This document shows, piece by piece, positions 47,371 through 56,348 of a stretch of DNA of 64,000 nt. The DNA comes from Desulfosediminicola ganghwensis (GTDB lineage: Bacteria; Desulfobacterota; Desulfobulbia; Desulfobulbales; Desulfocapsaceae), in the NCBI RefSeq assembly GCF_005116675.2, contig NZ_CP050699.1:1759001-1823000 (forward strand), given 5' to 3'. The notes beneath the pieces were generated by a model. The model saw only the letters and a program-made list of their open reading frames with translations. It ran no database searches and was not told where the DNA came from. Both the position numbers and the translations under genes were made by a program. How positions within the stretch are numbered: the stretch's first letter is position 1; the number at the start of each line of letters is the position of its first letter.

Positions 47371-47388
47371 TTGGCACGTGATGTGCTT
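47371..47388 (+). promoter_or_regulatory. sigma-54 promoter candidate for the formate/hydrogen operon
   Basis: TTGGCACGTGATGTGCTT has the invariant GG (47373-47374) and GC (47385-47386) with exactly 10 bases between them, matching the -24/-12 sigma-54 consensus TGGCACG-N4-TTGC except for one base. Transcription would start near 47398, about 80 bases before the formate dehydrogenase ATG. Confidence 0.75.
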
Positions 47389-47479
47389 ATATCACACCGT
47401 CGTGCAGTTGTGTGCAATGCGGCAATAAGTGCTTGTGTCCGTAAAATTGGTGTCCCCGTTATGCAATGAAGAGAAGACT

Positions 47480-49540
47480 ATGAAGAAAACACTGACAACG
47501 TGCCCGTACTGTGGTTCGGGTTGCACGTTTTTTTTGGAAGTTGAAGCTGGTACCATTTCAGGCGTGACCCCGAATTGCAATGGCTCGGTAAATAATGGGG
47601 CGCTCTGCTCCAAGGGTCATTTTGGTACGGATTTTGTGCAAAGCAGGGACCGGTTGACAACGCCCCTTATCAGGAAAAACGGTGTCCTCACTCCTGTCGG
47701 CTGGCGGGAGGCGTATAGCTATACGGCGGAACGATTTTTAGATGTTGTAAATAAGCACGGCGGCAAAAGTGTTGCAGGCTTCAGTTCGGCCAGGTGTACA
47801 AATGAGGAAAACTATCTTTTCCAGAAAATGTTGAGAGCCGCGCTGGGAACCAACTCGGTTGACCATTGTGCCCGCCTCTGACACGCTCCCACAGTGGTCG
47901 GTCTGACCACGACTCTGGGCAGCGGCGCCATGACCAATTCCATTGCAGAACTCGATGAGATGGGACCCGGTGACACCATTTTCGCCATCGGCACCAACAC
48001 CACGGAATGTCATCCTGTAATCGGCGTTGCCATGCTGCGTGCGGTGAGGCGCGGCACCCGCCTGGTGGTGGCGGACCCGCGGGCGACGACGCTGGCGCAA
48101 AAAGCCGATGTCTGGCTCCGCCTGGAGCCGGGCACCGATGTCGCGTTGCTGAACGGGATCGGCCAGATCATTGTCGAGGAAGGGCTTGAAAACGCCCAAT
48201 TCATTTCCAGCCAGACTGAAAACTTTCAAGGGTACAGGGAGCATCTGCAACAGGTCAGTATCTCCGAGGTGGAGTCGATAACCGGAGTGGCAAAAGAACT
48301 GGTGGCGGCCGCGGCAAGAATCATAGGGGAATCTGCCAATGTCGCGACCTACTATACCATGGGGGTGACCCAGCATACCTCCGGGGTAGATAATGTGCTG
48401 GCGGTATCGAACCTTGCGCTATTGACCGGCAATATCGGCAGGCCCAAGACCGGGGTAAACCCGCTGCGCGGTCAGAACAATGTGCAGGGGGCCTGTGACA
48501 TGGGGGCCTTGCCCGATGTTCTGCCCGGTTACCAGAAGATCACTGACCGCGCGGTTCGTGAAAGGTTTGCCGATGCCTGGGGGGGGGGACTCCCTGAACA
48601 TGAGGGGCTGACCATACCTTCGGTCTTTTCGGCAATCGAGTGCGGCGAGGTGAAAGCGCTCTATATCTTCGGGGAGAACCCCATGCGGAGTGATCCCGAT
48701 ATCAATCATGTTCGCCACTGTCTTGAAAAAGCAGACTTTCTGGTAGTGCAGGATATCTTTTTAACGGAAACGGCCCAGCTTGCCGACGTGGTATTGCCGG
48801 GAGCCTCATTTGCCGAAAAAGACGGCACATTCACCAGCACCGAGCGAAGGGTGCAGCGGGTCCGCAAGGCGATTGAACCGGTTGGTACCAGCAAGGCGGA
48901 CTGGCAGATATTCAGCGAGCTTATGCAGGCACTTGGCCATAAAGCGGCGTATACGCATCCCGAGGAGATTTTTGATGAGATGCGAAGCCTTACGCCGGGA
49001 TATAGAGGGATAAGCTATCAACGGCTGGAAAACGAATCGCTGCAGTGGCCCTGTCTGGATGAAGATCATCCGGGCACACCGATTTTACACGTGGGAGGAG
49101 CCATTCGCGGCACGGCCCGGTTTGAACCGACACGTTACCGGCCACCGGCGGAACTGCCGGATAAAGACTACCCCCTGAAGCTGACCACCGGCCGAGTGGT
49201 GGCGCATTATCACACCGGCACCATGACCCGTCGCTGCTGGGGGCTGGAAGGGGTGGCTCCCCACGAGCAGGTGGAGATACATCCCGGGGACGCCCTGTCC
49301 CTTGATATCGTTGACGGAGATCCTGTGCGGGTGGAGTCCCGGCGGGGTACGGTGGAAGCGGTGGCCAGGGTGACAGATGTCGTCGGTAAAGGCCTGGTAT
49401 TCATGACATTCCATTATAGCGAGAGTTCAGCCAATATGCTGACCAACAGCGCAGCCGATCCGGTAACACAGACCCCGGAGCTGAAAATCTGTGCGGTAAA
49501 GGTAACAAAATTGACCAATGAACTGCATGTTTGCAGTTGA
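47480..49540 (+). CDS. fdhF: selenocysteine formate dehydrogenase catalytic subunit (FdhF type)
   Basis: This is a cytoplasmic molybdenum/tungsten bis-MGD formate dehydrogenase of 686 residues that interconverts formate and CO2. The single N-terminal [4Fe-4S] cluster is bound by Cys8, 11, 15 and 43, followed by SKG with the conserved Lys45. An in-frame UGA at 47879-47881 falls exactly at the active-site position (DHCARL-U-HAP), followed by the conserved His, so residue 134 is selenocysteine and the gene is not broken. The downstream part keeps the same frame (GENPMRSDPDINH, STERRVQRV, TGRVVAHYHTGTMTRR). There is no Tat signal. The start ATG 47480 follows GAAGAGAAG. It heads an operon with two HycB-like ferredoxins and an [FeFe] hydrogenase. 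A run of ten G lies at 48579-48588. Confidence 0.95.
47879..47918 (+). promoter_or_regulatory. bacterial SECIS-like element for UGA recoding
   Basis: Starting 12 bases after the in-frame UGA, GTGGTC (47894-47899) pairs with GACCAC (47905-47910) around a GGTCT loop. The loop sequence matches the GGUCU of the E. coli fdhF SECIS that binds SelB. This supports selenocysteine insertion at 47879. Confidence 0.8.
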
Positions 49541-49559
49541 AGGAACCTGAAGAGTTACG

Positions 49560-50168
49560 ATGAAGAACTACAGTTTAAACAGTTTTGTGGTGGCTGATCC
49601 GGATAAATGTATCGGCTGCCGGGTGTGCCAGATAGCCTGTTCGGCGGCACATGCAGATGGAGATCGTGCGCTCACGGTGGGCAGTATGAAAAATCCTTTC
49701 CAGCCGCGTTTACACCTTATGCGCCATCGCTACGGTTATGCCCCGGTGCAGTGTCGCCACTGTGAGGGTGCTCCATGCGCCAACAGCTGTCAGGTTGCCG
49801 CCATAATCCAGAAAGAGGGTGTCATCCTGGTGGATGAAGATAAATGCATGGGCTGCAAGACCTGCCTGATTGCCTGCCCCTTCGGCGCCTTGGAAATGGC
49901 TCCTGTCTACAGAGACGGCAAAGCGGTGGAACAAAATTTTTATCTGGACCGGGAGGGAACCGTTCAGGCCGCTGGAGCAGAGCACGCCAAGCATCGCTAT
50001 GTGGCAACGAAATGTGATCTCTGCCGCGACAGCGACCGGCAGCCCGCCTGCGTGGCGAATTGCCCGCAGCAGGCTCTGGGGTTGATAGATCCCGGTCAGC
50101 ACCGGGCACAGCGCATGAGTGCAGCGGCAACAGGACTGGCGAAAATGAGCACGCATCGTAACAGATGA
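49560..50168 (+). CDS. HycB-like ferredoxin subunit with four [4Fe-4S] clusters
   Basis: The 202-residue protein has sixteen cysteines in four [4Fe-4S] groups: CIGCRVCQIAC, CRHCEGAPCANSC, CMGCKTCLIACP and CDLC...CVANC. This is the HycB/FdhB-type electron-wire subunit. It lies 19 bases after the formate dehydrogenase and 80 bases before the hydrogenase, so it probably passes electrons between the two active sites, as HycB2 does in the hydrogen-dependent CO2 reductase. A short basic C-terminal helix (RMSAAATGLAKMSTH) extends past the last cluster. Confidence 0.9.
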   Translation: MKNYSLNSFVVADPDKCIGCRVCQIACSAAHADGDRALTVGSMKNPFQPRLHLMRHRYGYAPVQCRHCEGAPCANSCQVAAIIQKEGVILVDEDKCMGCKTCLIACPFGALEMAPVYRDGKAVEQNFYLDREGTVQAAGAEHAKHRYVATKCDLCRDSDRQPACVANCPQQALGLIDPGQHRAQRMSAAATGLAKMSTHRNR

Positions 50169-50248
50169 GCTGTGCAGGCCGGACGATTACAGGCGGTTAT
50201 GCCGCTTTAGTGAAAGAACACAGTACGAATTTTCAATGAGATACAGTT

Positions 50249-51628
50249 ATGACTGAATCAATTGTTTCAATCGATAGCGAGTTGTGTACCGGCTGCGGCA
50301 GATGCAAGGATATCTGCCCGGTCGGTGCCATCAGCGGTGAGCCGGCTGAGCCTCACCGAATAGCCGCATCCAGTTGTATAGTGTGCGGTCAATGTGTGCA
50401 GGTGTGCAGCGGTTTCGATTCCTCCCTTAAGGAGTATCCCACCGGCAGGCAGCAGCGTCTCCGGCAAAGAGGCATGCTCGACTCGGTGTCAGAGCCCCTT
50501 TTTGCCGCGCATTACCGGGGGGATATCCACGCCCTGCTTGCAGCCCTTGAAGATGGCAGCACCTCAACCTTCGTGCAATGTGCGCCAGCGGTGCGCGTCG
50601 CCCTGGGTGAGGAGTTCGGCATGGGCTATGGCGCGCTTACTCCGGGCAAACTGGCCGCAGCCCTTCGCGCGCTGGGGTTTGACCGGGTCTATGATACAAC
50701 TTTTGCCGCGGATCTCACCATCATGGAAGAAGGGGCGGAACTTATAGAACGCATCCAGGGCAAGGGGCGGCTGCCGATGTTTACCTCATGCTGTCCCGGC
50801 TGGGTGAAGTTTATCGAAGACCAGCACCCCGATCTGCTAGAGAATATGTCCAGCTGCAAGTCGCCGCAGCAAATGGCGGGTACCCTGTTCAAAACCTATG
50901 GTGCCGGGGTGGATAAGGTTGATCCCGCCTCGATCTTCAGTGTGGCGGTCATGCCCTGTACCGCCAAGAAATTTGAATGTGCCAGGCCCGAGATGGATGC
51001 CAGCGGCCACCGTGACGTCGATCTGGTCATAACCACCAGGGAGCTGGCCCAGCTTATCAAACATAAGGGTTTGGATTTTCTCGGTCTGGACGATGAACCG
51101 TTCGACAACCCGCTGGGCTGTTATTCCGGGGCCGGTAATATTTTCGGCACCACCGGCGGAGTGATGGAAGCGGCTCTGCGGAGCGCCTGCGAGGTGCTTA
51201 CCGGGGTTCCCCTGGGGGAGATCGAGCTGGAATATGTGCGGGGTGGTGAAGGTCTGCGCTATGCGGATATCGTCCACCAGGATCTTGAGTTGCGGGTCGC
51301 TATTGTGGCAGGTCTGGCCAACGTTCGTCGTTTGCTGGATGAGGTGCGGCGCGGTGAGGCGGATGTGCATTTTGTTGAGGTGATGTGCTGTCCCATGGGT
51401 TGTGTGAGTGGTGGCGGCCAACCCAAGCCGTTGTTGCCGGCTCAGCATCTCGAAGCCCATGCAGGGCGCAAGTCCGGCCTGTATTGTCATGACAAGAAGC
51501 TTGCCGTGCGCAAATCCCATGACAACCCTCAGGTGAAAAAGCTGTATGCGGATTTTCTGGGTGAACCGCTGGGCCATGAGTCGCACAGGCTGCTGCATAC
51601 CGATCATACCAGCAGGAGGCGGGCATGA
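50249..51628 (+). CDS. [FeFe] hydrogenase, HDCR (HydA2-like) catalytic subunit
   Basis: The 459-residue enzyme has an N-terminal pair of [4Fe-4S] clusters (Cys13/16/19/23 and Cys43/46/49/53) and a full H-cluster domain. Motif L1 is TSCCPGW (about 179-185), L2 is MPCTAKK (about 235), and L3 is EVMCCPMGC followed by GGGQP (from 377). The C terminus has the small-subunit-like segment (KSHDNPQVKKLY...RLLHT). No NuoG-like [2Fe-2S] domain is present, unlike the second hydrogenase at 61.4 kb. Its place between two HycB-like ferredoxins after formate dehydrogenase matches the hydrogenase of hydrogen-dependent CO2 reductases or soluble formate hydrogenlyases. The stop overlaps the next start (ATGA). 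Confidence 0.93.
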   Translation: MTESIVSIDSELCTGCGRCKDICPVGAISGEPAEPHRIAASSCIVCGQCVQVCSGFDSSLKEYPTGRQQRLRQRGMLDSVSEPLFAAHYRGDIHALLAALEDGSTSTFVQCAPAVRVALGEEFGMGYGALTPGKLAAALRALGFDRVYDTTFAADLTIMEEGAELIERIQGKGRLPMFTSCCPGWVKFIEDQHPDLLENMSSCKSPQQMAGTLFKTYGAGVDKVDPASIFSVAVMPCTAKKFECARPEMDASGHRDVDLVITTRELAQLIKHKGLDFLGLDDEPFDNPLGCYSGAGNIFGTTGGVMEAALRSACEVLTGVPLGEIELEYVRGGEGLRYADIVHQDLELRVAIVAGLANVRRLLDEVRRGEADVHFVEVMCCPMGCVSGGGQPKPLLPAQHLEAHAGRKSGLYCHDKKLAVRKSHDNPQVKKLYADFLGEPLGHESHRLLHTDHTSRRRA

Positions 51629-52206
51629 ACGCATTTGTTGTCGCTGATGCAGGGTTGTGTATAGGTTGCCAGGCCTGCATGATCGCCTGTGCCAAAGCGC
51701 ATAGCCCTGCAGGAAGCCCTGAAAGTGGCCAGACAACAGGAGCAATGGCGGCTGGCCGTGTATTTCAATCCAGAATCACCCTGGTGCGTACCGCAGAGGT
51801 TACTGTACCCGTGCAATGCAGGCATTGTGAGAATTCCCCTTGCGCCAATGTCTGCCCGGTGGATGCCATCGTGCAGAAAGACGCGTGCATAGATATTGTC
51901 GAAAAGAGCTGTGTAGGTTGTAAAAGCTGTATGCTGGCCTGTCCGTACGGGGCCATTCAGGTAGTTGCGGATGATACCGTCTGTGGAAAACAAGCGGTTG
52001 TAGAATTTCGGGAAAAAACCGGTCAGGACACTCTTCATGTTGTGGTTAAATGCGATCTCTGTTTTGATCATGGTTCTCCGGCCTGTGTCAAGATCTGCCC
52101 GGCGGGGGCGCTGAGGCTGGTGGAAGGACGTCAGCTCAGTGAGAGTATCGTGTCGAAACGCAGGGCCGCCGCGGGCAGGATGGGGCGGATAGGTAGTCAG
52201 CATTAA
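51625..52206 (+). CDS. HycB-like ferredoxin subunit (second copy)
   Basis: The 193-residue protein is a paralogue of the ferredoxin at 49.56 kb, with the same four-cluster layout: CIGCQACMIAC, CRHCENSPCANVC, CVGCKSCMLACP and CDLC...CVKICP. Both share an N-terminal FVVAD strand. The start ATG overlaps the hydrogenase stop by 4 bases, so the two are translationally coupled. In Acetobacterium HDCR the HycB3 subunit bears a C-terminal helix that builds filaments; here a basic tail (SKRRAAAGRMGRIG) follows the last cluster and could serve similarly, which is inference. Confidence 0.9.
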   Translation: MNAFVVADAGLCIGCQACMIACAKAHSPAGSPESGQTTGAMAAGRVFQSRITLVRTAEVTVPVQCRHCENSPCANVCPVDAIVQKDACIDIVEKSCVGCKSCMLACPYGAIQVVADDTVCGKQAVVEFREKTGQDTLHVVVKCDLCFDHGSPACVKICPAGALRLVEGRQLSESIVSKRRAAAGRMGRIGSQH

Positions 52207-52215
52207 GGAAGAAGA

Positions 52216-53598
52216 ATGTCGCAGAACAGAGATATATCCCGTCAGGATTCAGCGCAAAAAGGAGAACTCGTCAGGGTGTTTCTCGCCGATGGCACTATCA
52301 CCTACGTGAACAGTGTCTGCTGTGATTTTTACGAGAAAACGATGGATGAGATGATAGGCAGCAACCTGGCGGCCTATCTCTCCGAAGACGAGCGGGAAGA
52401 TATTATCGCGGCCATTTTTTCCATGAGCCAGGACAACCCTGAGGTTATAACCCGACCGCGATTTACCGGCAAAGACGGCAAATCCCGCTATCTCGAATAT
52501 CGCAACCGGGGAATATTCCAGGCCGACGGCACCATAGTGGCGTACCAGTCGGTGGGAGTGGTCCTCGCCGAAGAACAACGGCTGGTGCCTGTTCCCGGGA
52601 CCATGGAAGTGCCATCGAAGGTGGCGGGCAGTCCCCATACCTCCGGAAGAAGCCGGGAAAATGCACCCGGCTTTTTTTCCGAGCAGATGCGTGAGATCAG
52701 GCGTCAGGCCGAGATGTATCACCACGACCGTTCGATTCCGGTGTTGATCGAAGGGGAGACCGGGGTGGGTAAGGAAATCATAGCCAAACTCATCCATTTC
52801 GGGGGCACCACCTCACTGCGCCCATTTGTCGATATCAACTGTACCGCCATCACCCCATCACTTTTTGAGAGTGAGCTGTTTGGGTATGATTCCGGAGCGT
52901 TTACCGGCGCGGATGGCCGTGGAAAACAGGGCAAGCTCGATTGCGCCAGGGGCGGCACGCTCTTTCTGGATGAGGTGGCGGAGATTCCTACTGAACTCCA
53001 GGCTAAACTTCTCAGGGTGCTGGAGGAGAAAGCCTTTTACCGGGTGGGTGGCCTGCGCCGCATACATACCGATATCCGGGTGGTTGCGGCCACCAATGTC
53101 GACTTAGACAGTCGTGTCGCAGCCGAGACCTTTCGTCGGGATCTGTACTATCGCCTGCGTGTCGGCCATATCCGCATTCCGGCCTTGCGGGAACGGCGGG
53201 AGGATATCCTGCCCCTGGCCGGGCTTCTGCTGAACCAGTCTGCCCGAAAGCGTAATAAGAGGTTTGCGGATATCAATGACGGGGCCGCCCGCCTGCTGCT
53301 CGATCACCCGTGGCCCGGGAACATTCGTGAATTGAAAAACCTCATGGAATGGGTCACGTTCATGTTTGATGCCCGGCACCTTGCTGCTGAACATATCGCC
53401 GATCGTCTGACCGTTCCCGCCCATTACCAGCCCGCTGTACCGGCTCTTTTGCCGTCAGGCAGAGGCCGGAGTTCAGTCCGGATCGAAATTTCGAAAGCTG
53501 AGGTGCTGGCAGCCATTGATCAATGCCGGGGCAATAAGACCCAAGCTGCCCGCAGGCTGGGGATTTCCATTCGTACCCTCTATAACCGACTGATGTAA
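52216..53598 (+). CDS. sigma-54-dependent activator with PAS domain
   Basis: The 460-residue regulator has an N-terminal PAS domain at about residues 15-120 (FLADGTITYVNSVCCDFY), and an AAA+ domain with Walker A GETGVGKE, the sigma-54 contact loop GAFTGA and Walker B LFLDE. A Fis-type helix-turn-helix closes the protein (NKTQAARRLGISIRTLYNRL). It lies 9 bases after the second HycB-like gene, in the operon it probably controls through the promoter at 47371-47388. The PAS region has no GAF domain as FhlA has, so the signal may differ from formate. The ligand is unknown. Confidence 0.92.
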   Translation: MSQNRDISRQDSAQKGELVRVFLADGTITYVNSVCCDFYEKTMDEMIGSNLAAYLSEDEREDIIAAIFSMSQDNPEVITRPRFTGKDGKSRYLEYRNRGIFQADGTIVAYQSVGVVLAEEQRLVPVPGTMEVPSKVAGSPHTSGRSRENAPGFFSEQMREIRRQAEMYHHDRSIPVLIEGETGVGKEIIAKLIHFGGTTSLRPFVDINCTAITPSLFESELFGYDSGAFTGADGRGKQGKLDCARGGTLFLDEVAEIPTELQAKLLRVLEEKAFYRVGGLRRIHTDIRVVAATNVDLDSRVAAETFRRDLYYRLRVGHIRIPALRERREDILPLAGLLLNQSARKRNKRFADINDGAARLLLDHPWPGNIRELKNLMEWVTFMFDARHLAAEHIADRLTVPAHYQPAVPALLPSGRGRSSVRIEISKAEVLAAIDQCRGNKTQAARRLGISIRTLYNRLM

Positions 53599-53623
53599 TG
53601 TTCTTGATATGTAAAGGAATTTT

Positions 53624-55033
53624 ATGATAGTGCATGCCGATCCATCCTACAATTTTATCGACCCTGAGCAGATCTCACGCATTATTGACGCAGCTCGACA
53701 ACCGGCTCCGTCACAGGTGCGTGAGATCATCGCCAGGGGGCTTGAGAAAAAAGGCCTCTCTTTATCAGATGTTGCTGTCTTGCTGCAAAGTGACGATACC
53801 GAACTGGATGCGGAGATTTTTGCGGCCGCCAGACGGATAAAGCAGGAAATCTATGGCAACCGGATAGTGCTGTTCGCCCCTCTGTATGTGAGCAACGAAT
53901 GTGCCAATCAATGCAGTTACTGCGGCTTCAACGCGAAAAACAGCGAACTGGTACGAAAAACCCTGACCAGCGAAGAGATTGCCGGAGAAGTACGCGCTCT
54001 GGAAGACTGCGGGCAAAAACGATTGCTGCTCGTTTATGGCGAGCACCCGAAGATTACAGCGCAGTGGATCGCCGATAGCGTTGCCACGGTATACGAGACG
54101 CTCTCATACAAAAGCGGCGCCATCAGACGGGTGAATATCAACTGTGCGCCGCTGGACGTTGCCAGCTTCAAGTTCCTGCATCAGGCGGGAATAGGCACCT
54201 ACCAGTGTTTTCAGGAGACCTACCATCAGCCGACCTATGAGAAGATGCACCTGGCCGGGAACAAGACCGATTACCTGTGGCGTCTGCAGGCCATGGACCG
54301 GGCGCAGCAGGCAGGCATCGATGACGTGGGCATCGGCGTGCTGTTTGGCCTGTATGACCATCGTTTCGAGTTGCTGGCCATGCTGAGGCATGCTGAGGAG
54401 CTGGAGAGTCGTTGGGGTGCGGGGCCGCATACCATCTCTTTCCCGCGTATGGAACCCGCCCTGGGTTCCGAGCTTTCCCAGGCTCCCCCGTACCTGATCT
54501 CCGACCATACGTTCAAGAAAATTGTGGCTATTACCAGGCTGGCGGTGCCGTATACCGGAATAATCATGAGTACCCGCGAGAGTGCCACGATGCGAACCGA
54601 ATTACTGCAGCTCGGGGTATCCCAGATGAGCGCTGGCTCAAGCACCTCGCCGGGCGGATACAGTGACGGTTCTTTGGACGAGGTTACCAGTCAGCAGTTC
54701 TCTTTGGGGGATCATCGCCAGCTGGATGATATTGTATTAGATCTGGTGCGGCAGGGGTTTACCCCGTCCTGGTGCACGGCCTGTTACCGAACGGGCCGGA
54801 CCGGCGAGCATTTCATGACTCTGGCCAAAGAGGGCTTCATCCAGAATTTTTGCCACCCCAATGCCTTGCTCACCCTCAAGGAATACCTCAATGATTATGG
54901 CGGAACCGCGACTGTCGAGGCGGGCAAACACCATATCGAGGGCGAGCTGGAAGCGTGTCAGCTGAAAGTCAAACCTCAACTTGAGGCCAAACTTGCCAAA
55001 ATCGAGGCTGGTGAGCGTGACCTCTATGTGTGA
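53624..55033 (+). CDS. hydG: [FeFe] hydrogenase maturase HydG
   Basis: HydG is a radical SAM tyrosine lyase that makes the CO and CN ligands of the H-cluster. The 469-residue protein has the radical SAM motif CANQCSYC (about Cys93/97/100), and the C-terminal second-cluster motif beginning CTAC near residue 384 with its distant Cys in FCHPN, which binds the Fe(CO)2CN-producing cluster. Length and sequence (NAKNSELVRKTLTSEEI) fit. It is 25 bases after the activator on the same strand as the hydrogenase subunits, while hydE and hydF are on the other strand. Confidence 0.96.
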   Translation: MIVHADPSYNFIDPEQISRIIDAARQPAPSQVREIIARGLEKKGLSLSDVAVLLQSDDTELDAEIFAAARRIKQEIYGNRIVLFAPLYVSNECANQCSYCGFNAKNSELVRKTLTSEEIAGEVRALEDCGQKRLLLVYGEHPKITAQWIADSVATVYETLSYKSGAIRRVNINCAPLDVASFKFLHQAGIGTYQCFQETYHQPTYEKMHLAGNKTDYLWRLQAMDRAQQAGIDDVGIGVLFGLYDHRFELLAMLRHAEELESRWGAGPHTISFPRMEPALGSELSQAPPYLISDHTFKKIVAITRLAVPYTGIIMSTRESATMRTELLQLGVSQMSAGSSTSPGGYSDGSLDEVTSQQFSLGDHRQLDDIVLDLVRQGFTPSWCTACYRTGRTGEHFMTLAKEGFIQNFCHPNALLTLKEYLNDYGGTATVEAGKHHIEGELEACQLKVKPQLEAKLAKIEAGERDLYV

Positions 55034-55127
55034 ACGGTGAGCAGGGGAAACGAGTATTCCGGCAGCCTTTGCACATGTTCCTGACAGGAGTTGATCAGTA
55101 CCATGCTTGAAAAGGCTGCGCTGCTCT

Positions 55128-56348
55128 TCAGCCCGGCTGGTGCAGTTCCCTGTAGAGTGAAATCATCTCGTCAATGGGTTCCAGTGCCCTGGGCATCAGC
55201 CCGTTGGCCCAGGCCAGAAACATGCCGAAATTGATCACCGGAATCCCCTGCGCCTCAAATTGTCGCATGCGGTAGAGGATGGCTTTGCGGGAGAGCATAC
55301 AGCCGCCGCAATGGAGAATGAGATCATAGGAGGCGAGGTCGTCGGGTAGCTTTCTGGTGTGACAGAATTCCACCTGGGAGCCGACCACCTGTCTGAATAA
55401 CCGTGGAATTTTCACCGTGCCGAGATCATCGGCCTGCCGGTGATGGGAGCATGCCTCCATCACCAGTACCCTGCCGTTTTCCGAGAAATTCTCCAGCACT
55501 TTCAAACTCTTGATCAGCCATTTTGGGTCGGCTTTTTTTCTGGCAAAGAGCAGGGAAAATGAGGTGAGCGGCTGGTCCGGCGGCAGATCCGCCGCCACCT
55601 TGCTGAACGCCTGACTATCGGTGATGACCAGGGCCGGACGTATGCCGAGGTTGTTATAATAACTGCGCAACTCCCTCTCTTTTACCACCAGCGCCGCACA
55701 ATCCCGGTCGAGCAGATCACGGATGGTTTCCACCTGGGGAAGTATCAGGCGTCCCCTGGGGGCGGCCAGATCGACAGGCGTGACCAGGAGTACAAGATCC
55801 CCTTCCTGTACCAGCCCCTGAACCGGAGTAAGTTCCTGTTCCAGGAGATGCTCCAGCGATTCCATTCTCCTGATCAGCTCCAGCCCGCTATCAAGGCTGT
55901 TGTTATTGACGGAAACAGAGTTCGCTCCTTGAAAGAACCTCTCTTTTTCCGGGTGGACGGCCTGATCTGCAAAAGTCATCACCCCCAGCCAGGGGCGGGT
56001 ATTTGTCCTGAGCCAGTTGAGAAAATCCAGCTCCGCCTGCTCGGGCGGAAGGTTGGCGGGGGTGGCAAAAAGAATCAGGTCTGCCGTCTCCAGTCTCTCG
56101 CTGGTTTTACTTACCCGCAATTCCCCGAGATCCCCTTCATCGTCAAAACCTGCGGTATCGGTGACTGCGCACATGCCCAGTTTGCCGAGTTCTATCTTTC
56201 TGGTGACCGGGTCGGTGGTGGTGCCCGGCGTGGTGGAGATTATCGCTTCATCCTTCTGGAACAGGTTGTTCAGCAGGCTCGATTTTCCGGCATTTCGTAC
56301 ACCGGCTATTACAATACGGCACAGTTCCGCAAGGGGAGTGGTGGTCAT
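55128..56348 (-). CDS. hydF: [FeFe] hydrogenase maturation GTPase HydF
   Basis: HydF is the scaffold that assembles the 2Fe precursor and delivers it to apo-hydrogenase. The 406-residue protein has an N-terminal GTPase domain (G1 GVRNAGKSS, G2 TPGTTTDPV, G3 DTAGF) and a C-terminal Fe-S site, with Cys and His in ACSHH and the downstream HCGGC. I place the start at ATG 56348, which shares its A with the stop of the lyase gene upstream (TAATG), so the two are translationally coupled. The frame is open a further 31 codons upstream, inside the lyase gene. Confidence 0.95.
   Translation of the reverse strand: MTTTPLAELCRIVIAGVRNAGKSSLLNNLFQKDEAIISTTPGTTTDPVTRKIELGKLGMCAVTDTAGFDDEGDLGELRVSKTSERLETADLILFATPANLPPEQAELDFLNWLRTNTRPWLGVMTFADQAVHPEKERFFQGANSVSVNNNSLDSGLELIRRMESLEHLLEQELTPVQGLVQEGDLVLLVTPVDLAAPRGRLILPQVETIRDLLDRDCAALVVKERELRSYYNNLGIRPALVITDSQAFSKVAADLPPDQPLTSFSLLFARKKADPKWLIKSLKVLENFSENGRVLVMEACSHHRQADDLGTVKIPRLFRQVVGSQVEFCHTRKLPDDLASYDLILHCGGCMLSRKAILYRMRQFEAQGIPVINFGMFLAWANGLMPRALEPIDEMISLYRELHQPG

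Noticed and set aside
47480-49540. Formate dehydrogenase broken by a stop codon (pseudogene or two genes)
   Set aside because: The UGA is at the selenocysteine position, the frame is unchanged after it, and a SECIS-like hairpin follows.
50837-51745. 302-codon minus-strand frame opposite the hydrogenase
   Set aside because: It is a shadow of the hydrogenase coding frame; composition-driven and without motifs.
47480-52206. Membrane-bound formate hydrogenlyase
   Set aside because: No Hyc/Hyf or Ech-type membrane subunits and no [NiFe] hydrogenase are present; all proteins look soluble.
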